From NCBI GenBank assembly GCA_014379075.1, contig JACMMN010000232.1, forward strand, positions 1-8,156: a DNA stretch of 8,156 nt, read 5' to 3'. The notes beneath the pieces were generated by a model. The model ran no database searches, was not told the DNA's origin, and was given only the letters and a program-made list of their open reading frames with translations. Shown here in pieces: positions 1 through 6,787 of this stretch; position 1 is the first letter of the stretch, and each line of letters begins with the position of its first letter. The stretch is from Pyrinomonadaceae bacterium (GTDB taxonomy: Bacteria; Acidobacteriota; Blastocatellia; Pyrinomonadales; Pyrinomonadaceae). The translations under genes and the position numbers were made by a program.

Positions 1-304
1 CGATCTTCAAAGCCTTCCACAATTCGCCGCCGGAATTTACCTCGATATCACTTCCGGCTTCTTTGACCGTGCGAAGGATCGCCATGTTCGAATTGGCTTT
101 GGCGGCGTAGCAGATCTTTAGATTGCAAGCGATCTCGTTTTCGACGAGTTTGAGGCGGTCGATATTGCGGCGGATACGCGATTCGCTAAATACGAAAAGC
201 GGTGTGCCGTGTTGAGCGGCAAGTTCGACGGCTGAAACTCCGCTGATTTGGAGTTGGCCGTTCCGCACTTCAAGAAAGTTATCGATCTCCCAGGCTTGAG
301 TCAT
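1..304 (-). CDS. lysA: Fold-type III PLP-dependent decarboxylase, N-terminal fragment; probably diaminopimelate decarboxylase
   Basis: The first 101 codons are present; the gene runs off the left edge, so the C-terminal domain is not visible. The segment starts MTQAWEIDNFLEV and contains HGTPLFVFSE (residues 32-41), the entry to the alanine-racemase-like barrel. It then has CYAAKANSN (65-73), in which K69 is the expected Schiff-base lysine for PLP, and NSGGEL (90-95), a conserved barrel motif of the family. Diaminopimelate decarboxylase converts meso-DAP to L-lysine in the cytoplasm. An in-frame TAA lies directly before the ATG, so this is the most upstream start possible; no clear Shine-Dalgarno is seen. 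The gene lies on the same strand as the salvage operon, 71 bp beyond the NagZ-like gene, with a palindromic repeat between them. Ornithine/arginine or carboxynorspermidine decarboxylase cannot be excluded without the C-terminal half. Confidence 0.68.
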   Translation of the reverse strand, partial: MTQAWEIDNFLEVRNGQLQISGVSAVELAAQHGTPLFVFSESRIRRNIDRLKLVENEIACNLKICYAAKANSNMAILRTVKEAGSDIEVNSGGELWKALKI

Positions 305-332
305 TTATTCGGATGTTTTGTCGATAGATGAA

Positions 333-370
333 CACAGATAAACACGGATATAGATCAGTGTTTATCTGTG
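333..370. repeat. Palindromic dispersed-type repeat, 13-bp perfect arms
   Basis: The arms CACAGATAAACAC (333-345) and GTGTTTATCTGTG (358-370) are perfect reverse complements around a 12-nt loop. The element is built of roughly 10-bp units (AACACAGATA, AACACGGATA) and closely resembles the inverted repeats at 6645-6787. It begins 5 nt after the stop codon of the NagZ-like gene and fills most of the 71-bp gap before the decarboxylase gene. Read on the minus strand it can fold into a 13-bp stem, but no T-run follows, so it is not a standard terminator. Confidence 0.85.
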
Positions 371-375
371 GATAG

Positions 376-2196
376 CTATTTCTTAATTAACTGTATTCCG
401 GTGCCTCGCGGATAAAGTCCAGGCAATGAGATCGGTAACTTACCCGAAATATCCTGCGTTCCTAAGATCGCTCTTGCGGTTGCGCGCTGGAGGCTGGACA
501 TATCGCCGTAGGCGACGACGTAGGTTTTTAGTTCGGGAAAGCTGCCTAAAATATATGGGTTGCCGAAGCTGAGGCCGATCACTTTTTTGTCTGCGGCGAG
601 CATTTCTTTGAGGATCGCTGTGCCTTGTTCGGGAAGGCCGACGCTGTTTTTGGCGCCAGAACGGACGCGGCCGTAGAGTCCGGCGATAACGATGTCGGCT
701 TCGCTGACGGCTTTGCGGGCGGCGGCGATTTGCTCGGCGGTTGAATTTTCCTGTAAATATGCCGACGTGAACTGTACGCCGCCGGAGCGGAGCGAACTCA
801 CCAAAGTTCCCATTGTCGAAGGGCCGTCGAAGCCGTTGGAAATTCCGAGCACGGCGATCTTCGCGTCTTTTTTCAGCGGAATTAATCCGGCGTCGTTGCG
901 TACAAGCGTGATCGCCTTAGTCGCAACTTCTTCGGCCAATGCTCCGGTTTCGCTGTTCGACACAATTCTGTCGATCTGATCGATGGGCGTGATCTTTTGT
1001 TTGAAAAGGCCGAGCTCGTATTTCCAGGCAAGCTGTCGGCGGACCGATTCGTTGAGCCTTTCTTCGGAAATTCGGCCGGATTTGACGGCATCGCGAAGAC
1101 CTCGCAGCATTGCATCGACATCGGCGGGTTTCTCCAAAATATCGGTTCCGGCGAGGAACGCACGGACACCCGCTTCTTCCTGCGTGAAATAAAGCGTCAG
1201 GCCGCTCATGCTCATTGCGTCTGAAACGATCAAGCCCTTAAAACCCATTTCCTTCCGAAGCAGATCGGTCTGCACTTTCGCTGAAAGCGTGGCGGGAATC
1301 GTCGCAACCTGCGTGACGATCTCGGCACCTTCTTCCGCGTCCCCCTGAATCGATTCTTTCAGTGGTTTAATGACTTCGCCGTCGATCTGCGGCAGGCCGA
1401 TATGAGCGATCATCACCGATCCAAGTCCGGCGTCGACCGCTTTTCTAAACGGCAGTAACTCGGTTTTCTCGAGGCTTTCACGTGAATTGTTGATGATCGG
1501 CAAACCGCGGTGCGAATCGATGTTGGTGTCGCCGTGACCGGGAAAATGTTTCGCGGTTGCGAGCGTTCCGGTGCTTTGGAGGCCTTCGATGAACGCCACG
1601 CTGAAACGCGCGACATCCGCCGGATCTTCGCCGAAGCTGCGGACGTTTATTACGGGATTGGCGGCGTTATTATTGACGTCCAAAACCGGAGCATAAATAT
1701 GCTGTATGCCTATCGCCCGTGCCTCACGGCCGGTCACCACGCCGATCTTTCGGGCGTATTCCGGTTCGCCGGTTGCGGCTACGGCCATTGCCCAAGGGAA
1801 ATTCGTCGCATCTCCAAACCGCATTCCTATACCTGTTTCCGCATCGAGCGACATCAGGAGAGGAATTTCGGCAAGCTCCTGCATTCTATTGGCTAATATC
1901 GTGGTCTCATATATCGGAGCTCCGAAAAATATCACGCCACCGATCTTATTTTCCTCGACATCGCGTTTCAAACGCTTGAAAAAATCGCTGTCCTGATTGG
2001 CAAATCTGGCATTGATGCCGATATGAATAAGCTGTCCGACCTTTTCATCGGCGGACATTTTTTTCAACTGCTTATCGGCGAATTTCCACGCCTTTTCGGA
2101 AGGTTCTAATTTCTTCGATTGCGCGCGCGGTGAAGCGGCGGTCAAAGAATTTAACGCTAAGAAAACGGTTAGAAATAAACTAATTAGAAACTTCAT
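376..2196 (-). CDS. nagZ: Secreted family 3 beta-N-acetylglucosaminidase (NagZ-like)
   Basis: This 606-residue protein has a Sec signal peptide (charged MK, hydrophobic core to about residue 20, likely cleavage near AASPRAQ) and no lipobox cysteine, so it should act outside the cytoplasm. The GH3 barrel spans about 45-395. KHFPGHG (216-222) followed by D227-S-H229 is the mobile-loop Asp-His pair that serves as acid/base in NagZ enzymes. The nucleophile is D326 in VSDAMSM, and NVRSFGEDP (184-192) is also typical. A GH3 C-terminal domain follows (about 420-590), giving a two-domain layout like B. subtilis NagZ (YbbD). It should cut GlcNAc from the non-reducing end of GlcNAc-MurNAc muropeptides. 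Some His-type GH3 GlcNAcases act as phosphorylases, so either chemistry is possible. Its start overlaps the symporter gene by 17 bp. Residues 271-303 form an unusually long acidic insertion before the conserved PATLS. Confidence 0.92.
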   Translation of the reverse strand: MKFLISLFLTVFLALNSLTAASPRAQSKKLEPSEKAWKFADKQLKKMSADEKVGQLIHIGINARFANQDSDFFKRLKRDVEENKIGGVIFFGAPIYETTILANRMQELAEIPLLMSLDAETGIGMRFGDATNFPWAMAVAATGEPEYARKIGVVTGREARAIGIQHIYAPVLDVNNNAANPVINVRSFGEDPADVARFSVAFIEGLQSTGTLATAKHFPGHGDTNIDSHRGLPIINNSRESLEKTELLPFRKAVDAGLGSVMIAHIGLPQIDGEVIKPLKESIQGDAEEGAEIVTQVATIPATLSAKVQTDLLRKEMGFKGLIVSDAMSMSGLTLYFTQEEAGVRAFLAGTDILEKPADVDAMLRGLRDAVKSGRISEERLNESVRRQLAWKYELGLFKQKITPIDQIDRIVSNSETGALAEEVATKAITLVRNDAGLIPLKKDAKIAVLGISNGFDGPSTMGTLVSSLRSGGVQFTSAYLQENSTAEQIAAARKAVSEADIVIAGLYGRVRSGAKNSVGLPEQGTAILKEMLAADKKVIGLSFGNPYILGSFPELKTYVVAYGDMSSLQRATARAILGTQDISGKLPISLPGLYPRGTGIQLIKK

Positions 2197-3715
2197 CTTT
2201 ATTACTCGAGAGTATCAAACTTGCGATAAATGCAACAGAAACTGTCGTAAGACTGCCGATCAGTGCGTACCATGTCCACGCAATAACCGGCCCCGGAACA
2301 AGTTTATTTGATGCAAGCAAAATGTATGTCATGAGAAAAATACTTAGAAGCATCCCGATCAAGGCGTGAATTTCTTTCGCACGTTTCAAAAAAGCCCCGA
2401 CGAGAAATACACCAAGGATCGGGCCATTGATAAGCGAAGCTACGGAAAGTGCCAATCCCAGAGCGGACTCGCCCGACCGAATAAACGCAATTGCAACAAG
2501 AATTTGAATTATGCCGATTATGACTGTAAGCCAGCCCGAAAGTTTCAGTAGGTGATTGTCAGAAATATTCTTGGCAAACGGCTTGTACAGATCGTTGATC
2601 GCAGTCGCGGCAATTGCATTGAGCGACGAGGATAACGCAGCGGCGAAAATGGCGGCAACGACCAAACCCGATAATCCCGGCGGCATATGCTGGGTTATGA
2701 AATTCGGAAATACCTGATCGCCCTTGGCAAATGGAAACGTTGCCGGAATGCCCGAATTCGCGACGCCTGCCTGGGCATATTCGACCGCCGTATGAGGAGC
2801 GTAAAAAGCGAAAAGCAAGACGCCGATAAACAGAAATCCAATAAACTGGCCCAGTACGACCGCTCCCGACGAAAGCAAGGCGAGCGAAGCCGACGAGGGT
2901 TTTTTAGTGCAAAGGTAACGCTGGACGAGATATTGATCCGTTCCGTGCGTGGACATTGTCAGGAAACATCCGCCGAGCAAACCGGCCCAAAAGGTGTAAG
3001 TTTTTGTGAAGTCCAGCGTGAAATCGAACAAACTGAATTTATTAAATTGTTCACCGAGAGCGGAAACACTCGCGAATCCTCCATCGATATTGTTCAAAAG
3101 TACGACAGCAGCGGCGATTGCACCGCCTATGTAGATTACAAGCTGAACAACCTCGACCCAAATGACGGCTTCAATGCCGCCGTAGAATGTAAAGACGATC
3201 ATTATGATGCCGAGCAGAATGACCGAGCCTATGATTACCGTCGTTGCATCGCTGCCCGGATTGAACGATGCATAAACGGCAGCCAAAACAATCGCCGTTA
3301 ACAGCAGCCGGATGCCGTCCGCGATATTCCGCATTATGACGAAAAGGCCGGAGGCGAGCATTTTAACCTTCGTCCCGAATCGATCTCCAAGCAATTGATA
3401 AACCGTCTGCAATTCGCCCTTGAAATACATCGGTATAAAGACAAGCGAGATCACCACGCGGCCGAGCATATAACCGAAAACAAGCTGCAAAAACTGAAAA
3501 TTGCCGCCCTTCGCAAATGCGATTCCCGGCACTGAAACGAACGTGATTGTACTCGTCTCGGTCGCGACGATCGACATAGCGATCGCCCACCACGGCACAT
3601 TCCGGTCGCCGACAAAGTAATCCTCGGTGGTTTCCTGCTTACCCGAAAACCAAATACCGAATGCGGTTATTCCGATCAGATAGCCGAAGATTATTATCAG
3701 GTCGAGTGTTTGCAT
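2180..3715 (-). CDS. Sodium:solute symporter (SSS family), probable amino-sugar importer
   Basis: This 511-residue protein is hydrophobic throughout, with about 13-14 membrane segments and no cleaved signal, so it belongs in the inner membrane. SSS hallmarks are visible: TTEDYFVGDRNVPWW (29-43), the first broken helix ATETSTITFVSVPG (51-64), GTDQYLVQRYL (258-268) and the Na2-site region ALSSSLNAIAA (360-370), with three serines at 362-364. The family couples uptake of sugars, amino acids or organic acids to sodium entry. The specific substrate cannot be read from sequence. Its place directly after MurQ (the MurQ stop and this ATG are adjacent) and before NagZ suggests MurNAc, GlcNAc or a small muropeptide. 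Phosphotransferase import is used by E. coli and Bacillus; a non-phosphorylating importer would need the kinase encoded in the same operon. The family call is firm and the substrate is an inference. Confidence 0.9.
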   Translation of the reverse strand: MQTLDLIIIFGYLIGITAFGIWFSGKQETTEDYFVGDRNVPWWAIAMSIVATETSTITFVSVPGIAFAKGGNFQFLQLVFGYMLGRVVISLVFIPMYFKGELQTVYQLLGDRFGTKVKMLASGLFVIMRNIADGIRLLLTAIVLAAVYASFNPGSDATTVIIGSVILLGIIMIVFTFYGGIEAVIWVEVVQLVIYIGGAIAAAVVLLNNIDGGFASVSALGEQFNKFSLFDFTLDFTKTYTFWAGLLGGCFLTMSTHGTDQYLVQRYLCTKKPSSASLALLSSGAVVLGQFIGFLFIGVLLFAFYAPHTAVEYAQAGVANSGIPATFPFAKGDQVFPNFITQHMPPGLSGLVVAAIFAAALSSSLNAIAATAINDLYKPFAKNISDNHLLKLSGWLTVIIGIIQILVAIAFIRSGESALGLALSVASLINGPILGVFLVGAFLKRAKEIHALIGMLLSIFLMTYILLASNKLVPGPVIAWTWYALIGSLTTVSVAFIASLILSSNKDEVSN

Positions 3716-4627
3716 TTATTTTAATGAAGAAACGGCTTTCTCCACAATAAAGTCTGCTTTGGCCAATTCACTTTCCGCGGTTTGCCGACTTACATTGGCT
3801 CCGCTCATTACCAATGCTACTCGCAGATCACCTTCCGATTCATCTAACAGTGAATTTGCTGTCGATTCGTCCAAACCGGTTTCCGTCATTAATATACGCA
3901 ATGCACGTTCTTCGAGTTTTGTATTGGATGATTTCATGTTCGTCATCCGGTTGCCTTTGACGTAGCCGAGGCGGATCATGGTGACGGTCGAGATCATGTT
4001 CAGCACCATTTTCTGGGCGGTTCCGGCTTTCATTCGAGACGAGCCGGTGATAGCTTCAGGGCCGACGATGGGGACTATGGCAATATCGACCGCCTTTTCC
4101 AGGTCGGAACCGGAATTGCAAACGATGCAGGCGGTAAAACAATCCAAACTTTTTGCGTATTCTAAGCCGCCAATCGTATAAGGCGTTCGACCCGATGCGG
4201 CAATCCCAATGACAGCATCTTTTTTCGTCAATCCTCGTTCTTGCAAATCTTTGGCGCCCGCATCTTTCTCATCCTCGCTCGATTCCGAAGCTTTATAAAG
4301 TGCATCGTAACCGCCCGCGATCACACCCTGGACAAGATCGTATGAAACGCCGAATGTTGGCGGGATCTCCGAAGCATCGAGCACACCGATGCGTCCGCTC
4401 GTGCCCGTTCCGACATAGAAAAGCCGTCCGCCGTATTGCAGTATCTCGACGATCTTATCAATCGCCGCCGCGATCTCCGGTAAAACCATTTCGACCGCTA
4501 ATGCGACATTCTTGTCTTCGTCGTTGATCAGCTTGATCGCTTCCAAAGTCGAAGCTTTGTCGATCGCGGCGGTTTTCGGATTTTCCTGTTCGGTTATTGG
4601 AAGCATTGATAGATTATTTGGCTCCAT
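3716..4627 (-). CDS. murQ: N-acetylmuramic acid 6-phosphate etherase
   Basis: MurQ removes the D-lactyl ether from MurNAc-6-phosphate in the cytoplasm, giving GlcNAc-6-phosphate and D-lactate. The 303-residue length is normal for the family. The SIS-domain signature YVGTGTSGRIG (71-81) leads into VLDASEIPPTFG (82-93), where E87 matches the first catalytic glutamate (E83 in E. coli). E118 in SSEDEKDAG matches the second by spacing. EAITGSSRMKAGTAQK (191-206) and NMKSSNTKLEERA (230-242) are strongly conserved MurQ blocks, and a small helical UBA-like domain fills about 243-303. The chosen ATG gives a 14-bp overlap with the kinase gene; Met8 (SMLPITEQ) is an alternative start. The stop codon touches the symporter ATG. 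Sugar isomerases of the same fold lack this set of motifs, so the call is secure. Confidence 0.96.
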   Translation of the reverse strand: MEPNNLSMLPITEQENPKTAAIDKASTLEAIKLINDEDKNVALAVEMVLPEIAAAIDKIVEILQYGGRLFYVGTGTSGRIGVLDASEIPPTFGVSYDLVQGVIAGGYDALYKASESSEDEKDAGAKDLQERGLTKKDAVIGIAASGRTPYTIGGLEYAKSLDCFTACIVCNSGSDLEKAVDIAIVPIVGPEAITGSSRMKAGTAQKMVLNMISTVTMIRLGYVKGNRMTNMKSSNTKLEERALRILMTETGLDESTANSLLDESEGDLRVALVMSGANVSRQTAESELAKADFIVEKAVSSLK

Positions 4628-5579
4628 TTCTTAGCGCCATCAACGCCGCCGCTTGTGCGGGCGGCATCAGCGGCTCGGTCAAATAAGCTTTTGGAGCGCA
4701 TTCGCGAACTACTTTCAGCATTGAGCCTGTCAGCAATTCTCCGGCGTTGAAAATACTTCCTACACAGCCGATCGGGACTTTTGTGCGGGCCAGCTTTAGC
4801 TTTTTGATGACCGCGCAAGCCGCCACTCCGAGTTCTAGTCCCGCATCTTCCAGTATCTCGACGGCAATCTTATCACCTTCCTGAGCGGTCTCGACAACGA
4901 GACGGGCAAAACCGGCTATCCGCGTGTTGTCCACCAAAGGGGAATAGATCGCGACGATCAAATTCTCCGGTCCTGACGCACGAAAATATTCCGCTGCTCG
5001 TTCAGAAAGTAATGTCTGGATGCCTCGGCCGTCGGATGCCTTGGCGACCGTGTGCAGCGCCTTCTGGGCGATCCCGACACCGCCGCCTTCGTCACCGGCG
5101 AGCGGCCCCCAACCGCCCGAGATCGCGAGTTCGCCGGAAGCATTTTTACCGAGACAGATAGAGCCGGTGCCGGCAATGACAACCAATCCCGGTTTGCCGA
5201 GCGTCGTTCCGTACAAAGCGATCTCGGCGTCCGTCACCACCTCGACCTTGCCGATTCGCAGCCGGTTGATAAAACTCTCGCGAACCCGCTGCTTCAGATC
5301 GGCACGCCTCACGCCGGCAAGCCCGAGAGTCGCGGCGGCAATGTCCCCGCGCGAAACTCCCGCGTTGTCACAGGCCTCGTTCGTAGCTTTTACGATGTTT
5401 GCCACCGCCGTTTCGACGCCGACCCGCAGCGGGTTCGACGGCCCCGCATTGCCTTCGCCCTTTACCTCCTCCGCCGCATTAATTATGATTATCTGCGTTT
5501 TGGTTCCGCCGCCGTCCACGCCCAAATACAGCTGGTGCGATTTGTCCTTGCGGCTTCTATTAGGGGGAATAACGGCCAT
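4614..5579 (-). CDS. murK: BadF/BadG/BcrA-type amino-sugar kinase, MurNAc/GlcNAc kinase-like
   Basis: This 321-residue protein of the ASKHA fold is the first gene of the operon. The phosphate-1 loop is GVDGGGTKTQ (20-29). VTDAEIALYG (115-124) carries the likely catalytic base D117. IAGTGSICLG (135-144) is the phosphate-2 loop, GGWGPLAGDEGGG (155-167) is typical of N-acetylhexosamine kinases of this group, and GCVGSIFNAGELL (271-283) is the adenosine-side motif. Clostridium acetobutylicum MurK, which phosphorylates both MurNAc and GlcNAc at O6, belongs to the same BadF-like family. Placement directly before MurQ supplies a reason to expect MurNAc-6-phosphate as product. A GlcNAc- or glucosamine-specific kinase cannot be excluded, so the symbol is provisional. 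The first 16 residues precede the usual family start, and no good Shine-Dalgarno precedes the ATG. Confidence 0.85.
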   Translation of the reverse strand: MAVIPPNRSRKDKSHQLYLGVDGGGTKTQIIIINAAEEVKGEGNAGPSNPLRVGVETAVANIVKATNEACDNAGVSRGDIAAATLGLAGVRRADLKQRVRESFINRLRIGKVEVVTDAEIALYGTTLGKPGLVVIAGTGSICLGKNASGELAISGGWGPLAGDEGGGVGIAQKALHTVAKASDGRGIQTLLSERAAEYFRASGPENLIVAIYSPLVDNTRIAGFARLVVETAQEGDKIAVEILEDAGLELGVAACAVIKKLKLARTKVPIGCVGSIFNAGELLTGSMLKVVRECAPKAYLTEPLMPPAQAAALMALRNGAK

Positions 5580-5624
5580 AGGCGAAAGTTTTTCGTAAAA
5601 AGGTTATTCTATTCTTAGATAAAC

Positions 5625-5639
5625 TTGACATATAATCAA
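5625..5639. promoter_or_regulatory. Candidate LysR-type box TTGA-N7-TCAA
   Basis: TTGACATATAATCAA has 4-bp inverted arms and fits the T-N11-A rule for LysR-type boxes (T at 5626, A at 5638). It lies 46-60 bp upstream of the kinase start and overlaps the TATAAT, so binding there could affect both directions. Short arms make chance occurrence quite possible. Confidence 0.35.
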
Positions 5640-5654
5640 ACATAGTAGATTTTA

Positions 5655-5680
5655 TGTATTCAATAAGTTTATTTGATACA
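5655..5680. promoter_or_regulatory. 26-bp dyad, candidate regulator operator
   Basis: Ten of 13 base pairs are symmetric: TGTAT, AATAA, TTATT and ATACA in order, each block separated by 2 nt that do not match. Its centre lies about 88 bp upstream of the kinase start codon and about 59 bp upstream of the regulator ATG. That suits a LysR primary recognition site with autoregulation. It is the strongest symmetric element in this gap. Confidence 0.45.
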
Positions 5681-5726
5681 CCAGTCGCTAGTCGTCCGAC
5701 TCAGCTGCCAGTTTTACAAAAATTAT

Positions 5727-6644
5727 ATGGAGATCAGACAACTTAGAGCTTTTCTCGCAATAGCCGAAGCCAAGACTTTCACGGCCGGAGCGCGCCGTGT
5801 AAACGTGACGCAGGCTGCTATTTCGATGCAGATCCGCCAATTGGAAGACGAGGTCGGGCTGCCGATATTTACGCGCACGCCGCGGCGCGTGATCCTGACC
5901 GAAGCCGGCGAATATTTGCTCGAACGTGCTAGAAAGATAATGCGAGAGCACGATTCGGCACTGTCCGAGATAGCGGAGGTTGCGGGAGCGGAGCACGGAC
6001 GGCTGCGGATAGGTTCGGCGTCGGCGACGTTTGCAACGCATCAACTTCCTATCATCATTCAGCGTCTAAAAGATAAATTTAAAAACGCGGAGCTTTCGGT
6101 GACGTCGGGAACCAGCGAAAGACTGGTCGATAAGATCATGCACGGAGAGGTCGATATGGCATTCGTGTCCTTGCCGGTCGACAATCTCAACATCACGACC
6201 GAATCGCTTTTCAGTGACGAGATCGTTGCCATCGCCAACCCGAAACATCCGCTGGCAAAAGAAAAATTTATCAGCGCCGCGACACTTGCCGGCGAAAAGC
6301 TGATCCTCGGCGAACAGGGCGGCAACACGCGGCGGATGGTGGATGAATTCTTTAACGCCGCCAACGTCCGGCCGAATATAACGATGGAGCTTTCGCGCCA
6401 AAGCGCGATCAACCAAATGGTCGAAAATAATTTGGGCGTCGGAATCGCCGGCGCAAAATCCGTATCGAAGGACATCCGCGAAGGCCGCCTCACCTCTTGG
6501 CTGATCGAAGGCGCGGAGATCAAATGGGAACTCGGCCTGGCAAGGCTCCGCGGCGGTTATTATTCACCGATCGCGAAGGAATTTGTTGGATTTTGTAAGG
6601 AAAGCTTTGTCGAGAGAGACAAGGAATTGAAGGCAAAGCGATAA
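5727..6644 (+). CDS. LysR-family transcriptional regulator
   Basis: This 305-residue protein has the usual LysR length. The N-terminal winged helix-turn-helix starts MEIRQLRAFLAIAEAKTFT and continues through VTQAAISMQIRQLEDEVG (27-44) and PIFTRTPRRVILTEAG (46-61). A linker helix (about 62-90) precedes the two-lobed effector domain, which begins GRLRIGSASATFATHQLP (91-108) and ends near 290. I chose the ATG at 5727 because family members begin with this MEIRQLRAF block. A TTG at 5673 would add 18 residues of non-family sequence that lie in the promoter gap. It is transcribed away from the kinase-murQ-symporter-nagZ operon, so it is likely that operon's regulator, with a salvage sugar or sugar phosphate as effector. 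That role is inferred from position. A palindromic repeat arm begins directly after the stop codon. Confidence 0.93.
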   Translation: MEIRQLRAFLAIAEAKTFTAGARRVNVTQAAISMQIRQLEDEVGLPIFTRTPRRVILTEAGEYLLERARKIMREHDSALSEIAEVAGAEHGRLRIGSASATFATHQLPIIIQRLKDKFKNAELSVTSGTSERLVDKIMHGEVDMAFVSLPVDNLNITTESLFSDEIVAIANPKHPLAKEKFISAATLAGEKLILGEQGGNTRRMVDEFFNAANVRPNITMELSRQSAINQMVENNLGVGIAGAKSVSKDIREGRLTSWLIEGAEIKWELGLARLRGGYYSPIAKEFVGFCKESFVERDKELKAKR

Positions 6645-6787
6645 ATTAACCGCAGATTTACGCGGATAAACGCAGATATAAATTTAGAGCAATGAAATCT
6701 ATCTTCACATTAAATCGAACCGGAATCTTCTCAATCACCTTTTCTGTCTTTCTGATCTGCGTTTATCTGTGTTTATCTGCGGTTAAT
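6645..6787. repeat. Long inverted-repeat element, 33-bp arms (29/33 paired)
   Basis: The left arm 6645-6677 and right arm 6755-6787 are reverse complements at 29 of 33 positions. Both end in the same boundary, ATTAACCGCAG and its complement CTGCGGTTAAT. Each arm contains three 10-bp-spaced units of the type CGCAGATAAA or CACAGATAAA, the same unit as at 333-370. The left arm abuts the stop codon of the LysR gene. The 77-bp centre contains the ATG of the serine-hydrolase gene, and the right arm encodes part of its signal peptide. No transposase or target duplication was identified. Confidence 0.85.

Larger units (their letters stand above)
5580..5726. promoter_or_regulatory. Divergent promoter region between salvage operon and LysR gene
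   Basis: This AT-rich 147-bp gap separates the minus-strand kinase start from the plus-strand regulator start, the classic place for LysR control of a divergent target. A TATAAT lies at 5631-5636 on the plus strand and could be a -10 element for the regulator, although no convincing -35 lies 16-18 bp upstream. On the minus strand several weak AT-rich hexamers occur but none makes a clear promoter for the operon. Two symmetric elements are listed separately. Confidence 0.55.

Noticed and set aside
333..370. Rho-independent terminator after the nagZ-like gene
   Set aside because: The stem is AT-rich and no T-run follows on the minus strand; similarity to the 6645-6787 element makes a dispersed repeat more likely.
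2687..3301. Plus-strand frame of 204 codons opposite the symporter gene
   Set aside because: The translation is highly charged with no known motif, while the minus strand encodes unmistakable SSS-family motifs over the same bases.
5020..5618. Two long overlapping plus-strand frames opposite the kinase gene (192 and 188 codons)
   Set aside because: They are antisense to a gene with clear ASKHA motifs, show no recognisable domain, and arise from GC-rich third positions on the opposite strand.
5625..5636. TTGACA followed by TATAAT as a perfect promoter
   Set aside because: The two hexamers are directly adjacent with no 16-18 bp spacer, so they cannot act together; only the TATAAT alone was kept as a possible -10.
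5673..5726. TTG start that would add 18 residues to the LysR protein
   Set aside because: The added residues do not match LysR N-termini, which begin with the MEIRQLRAF-type block, and the DNA there overlaps a candidate operator.
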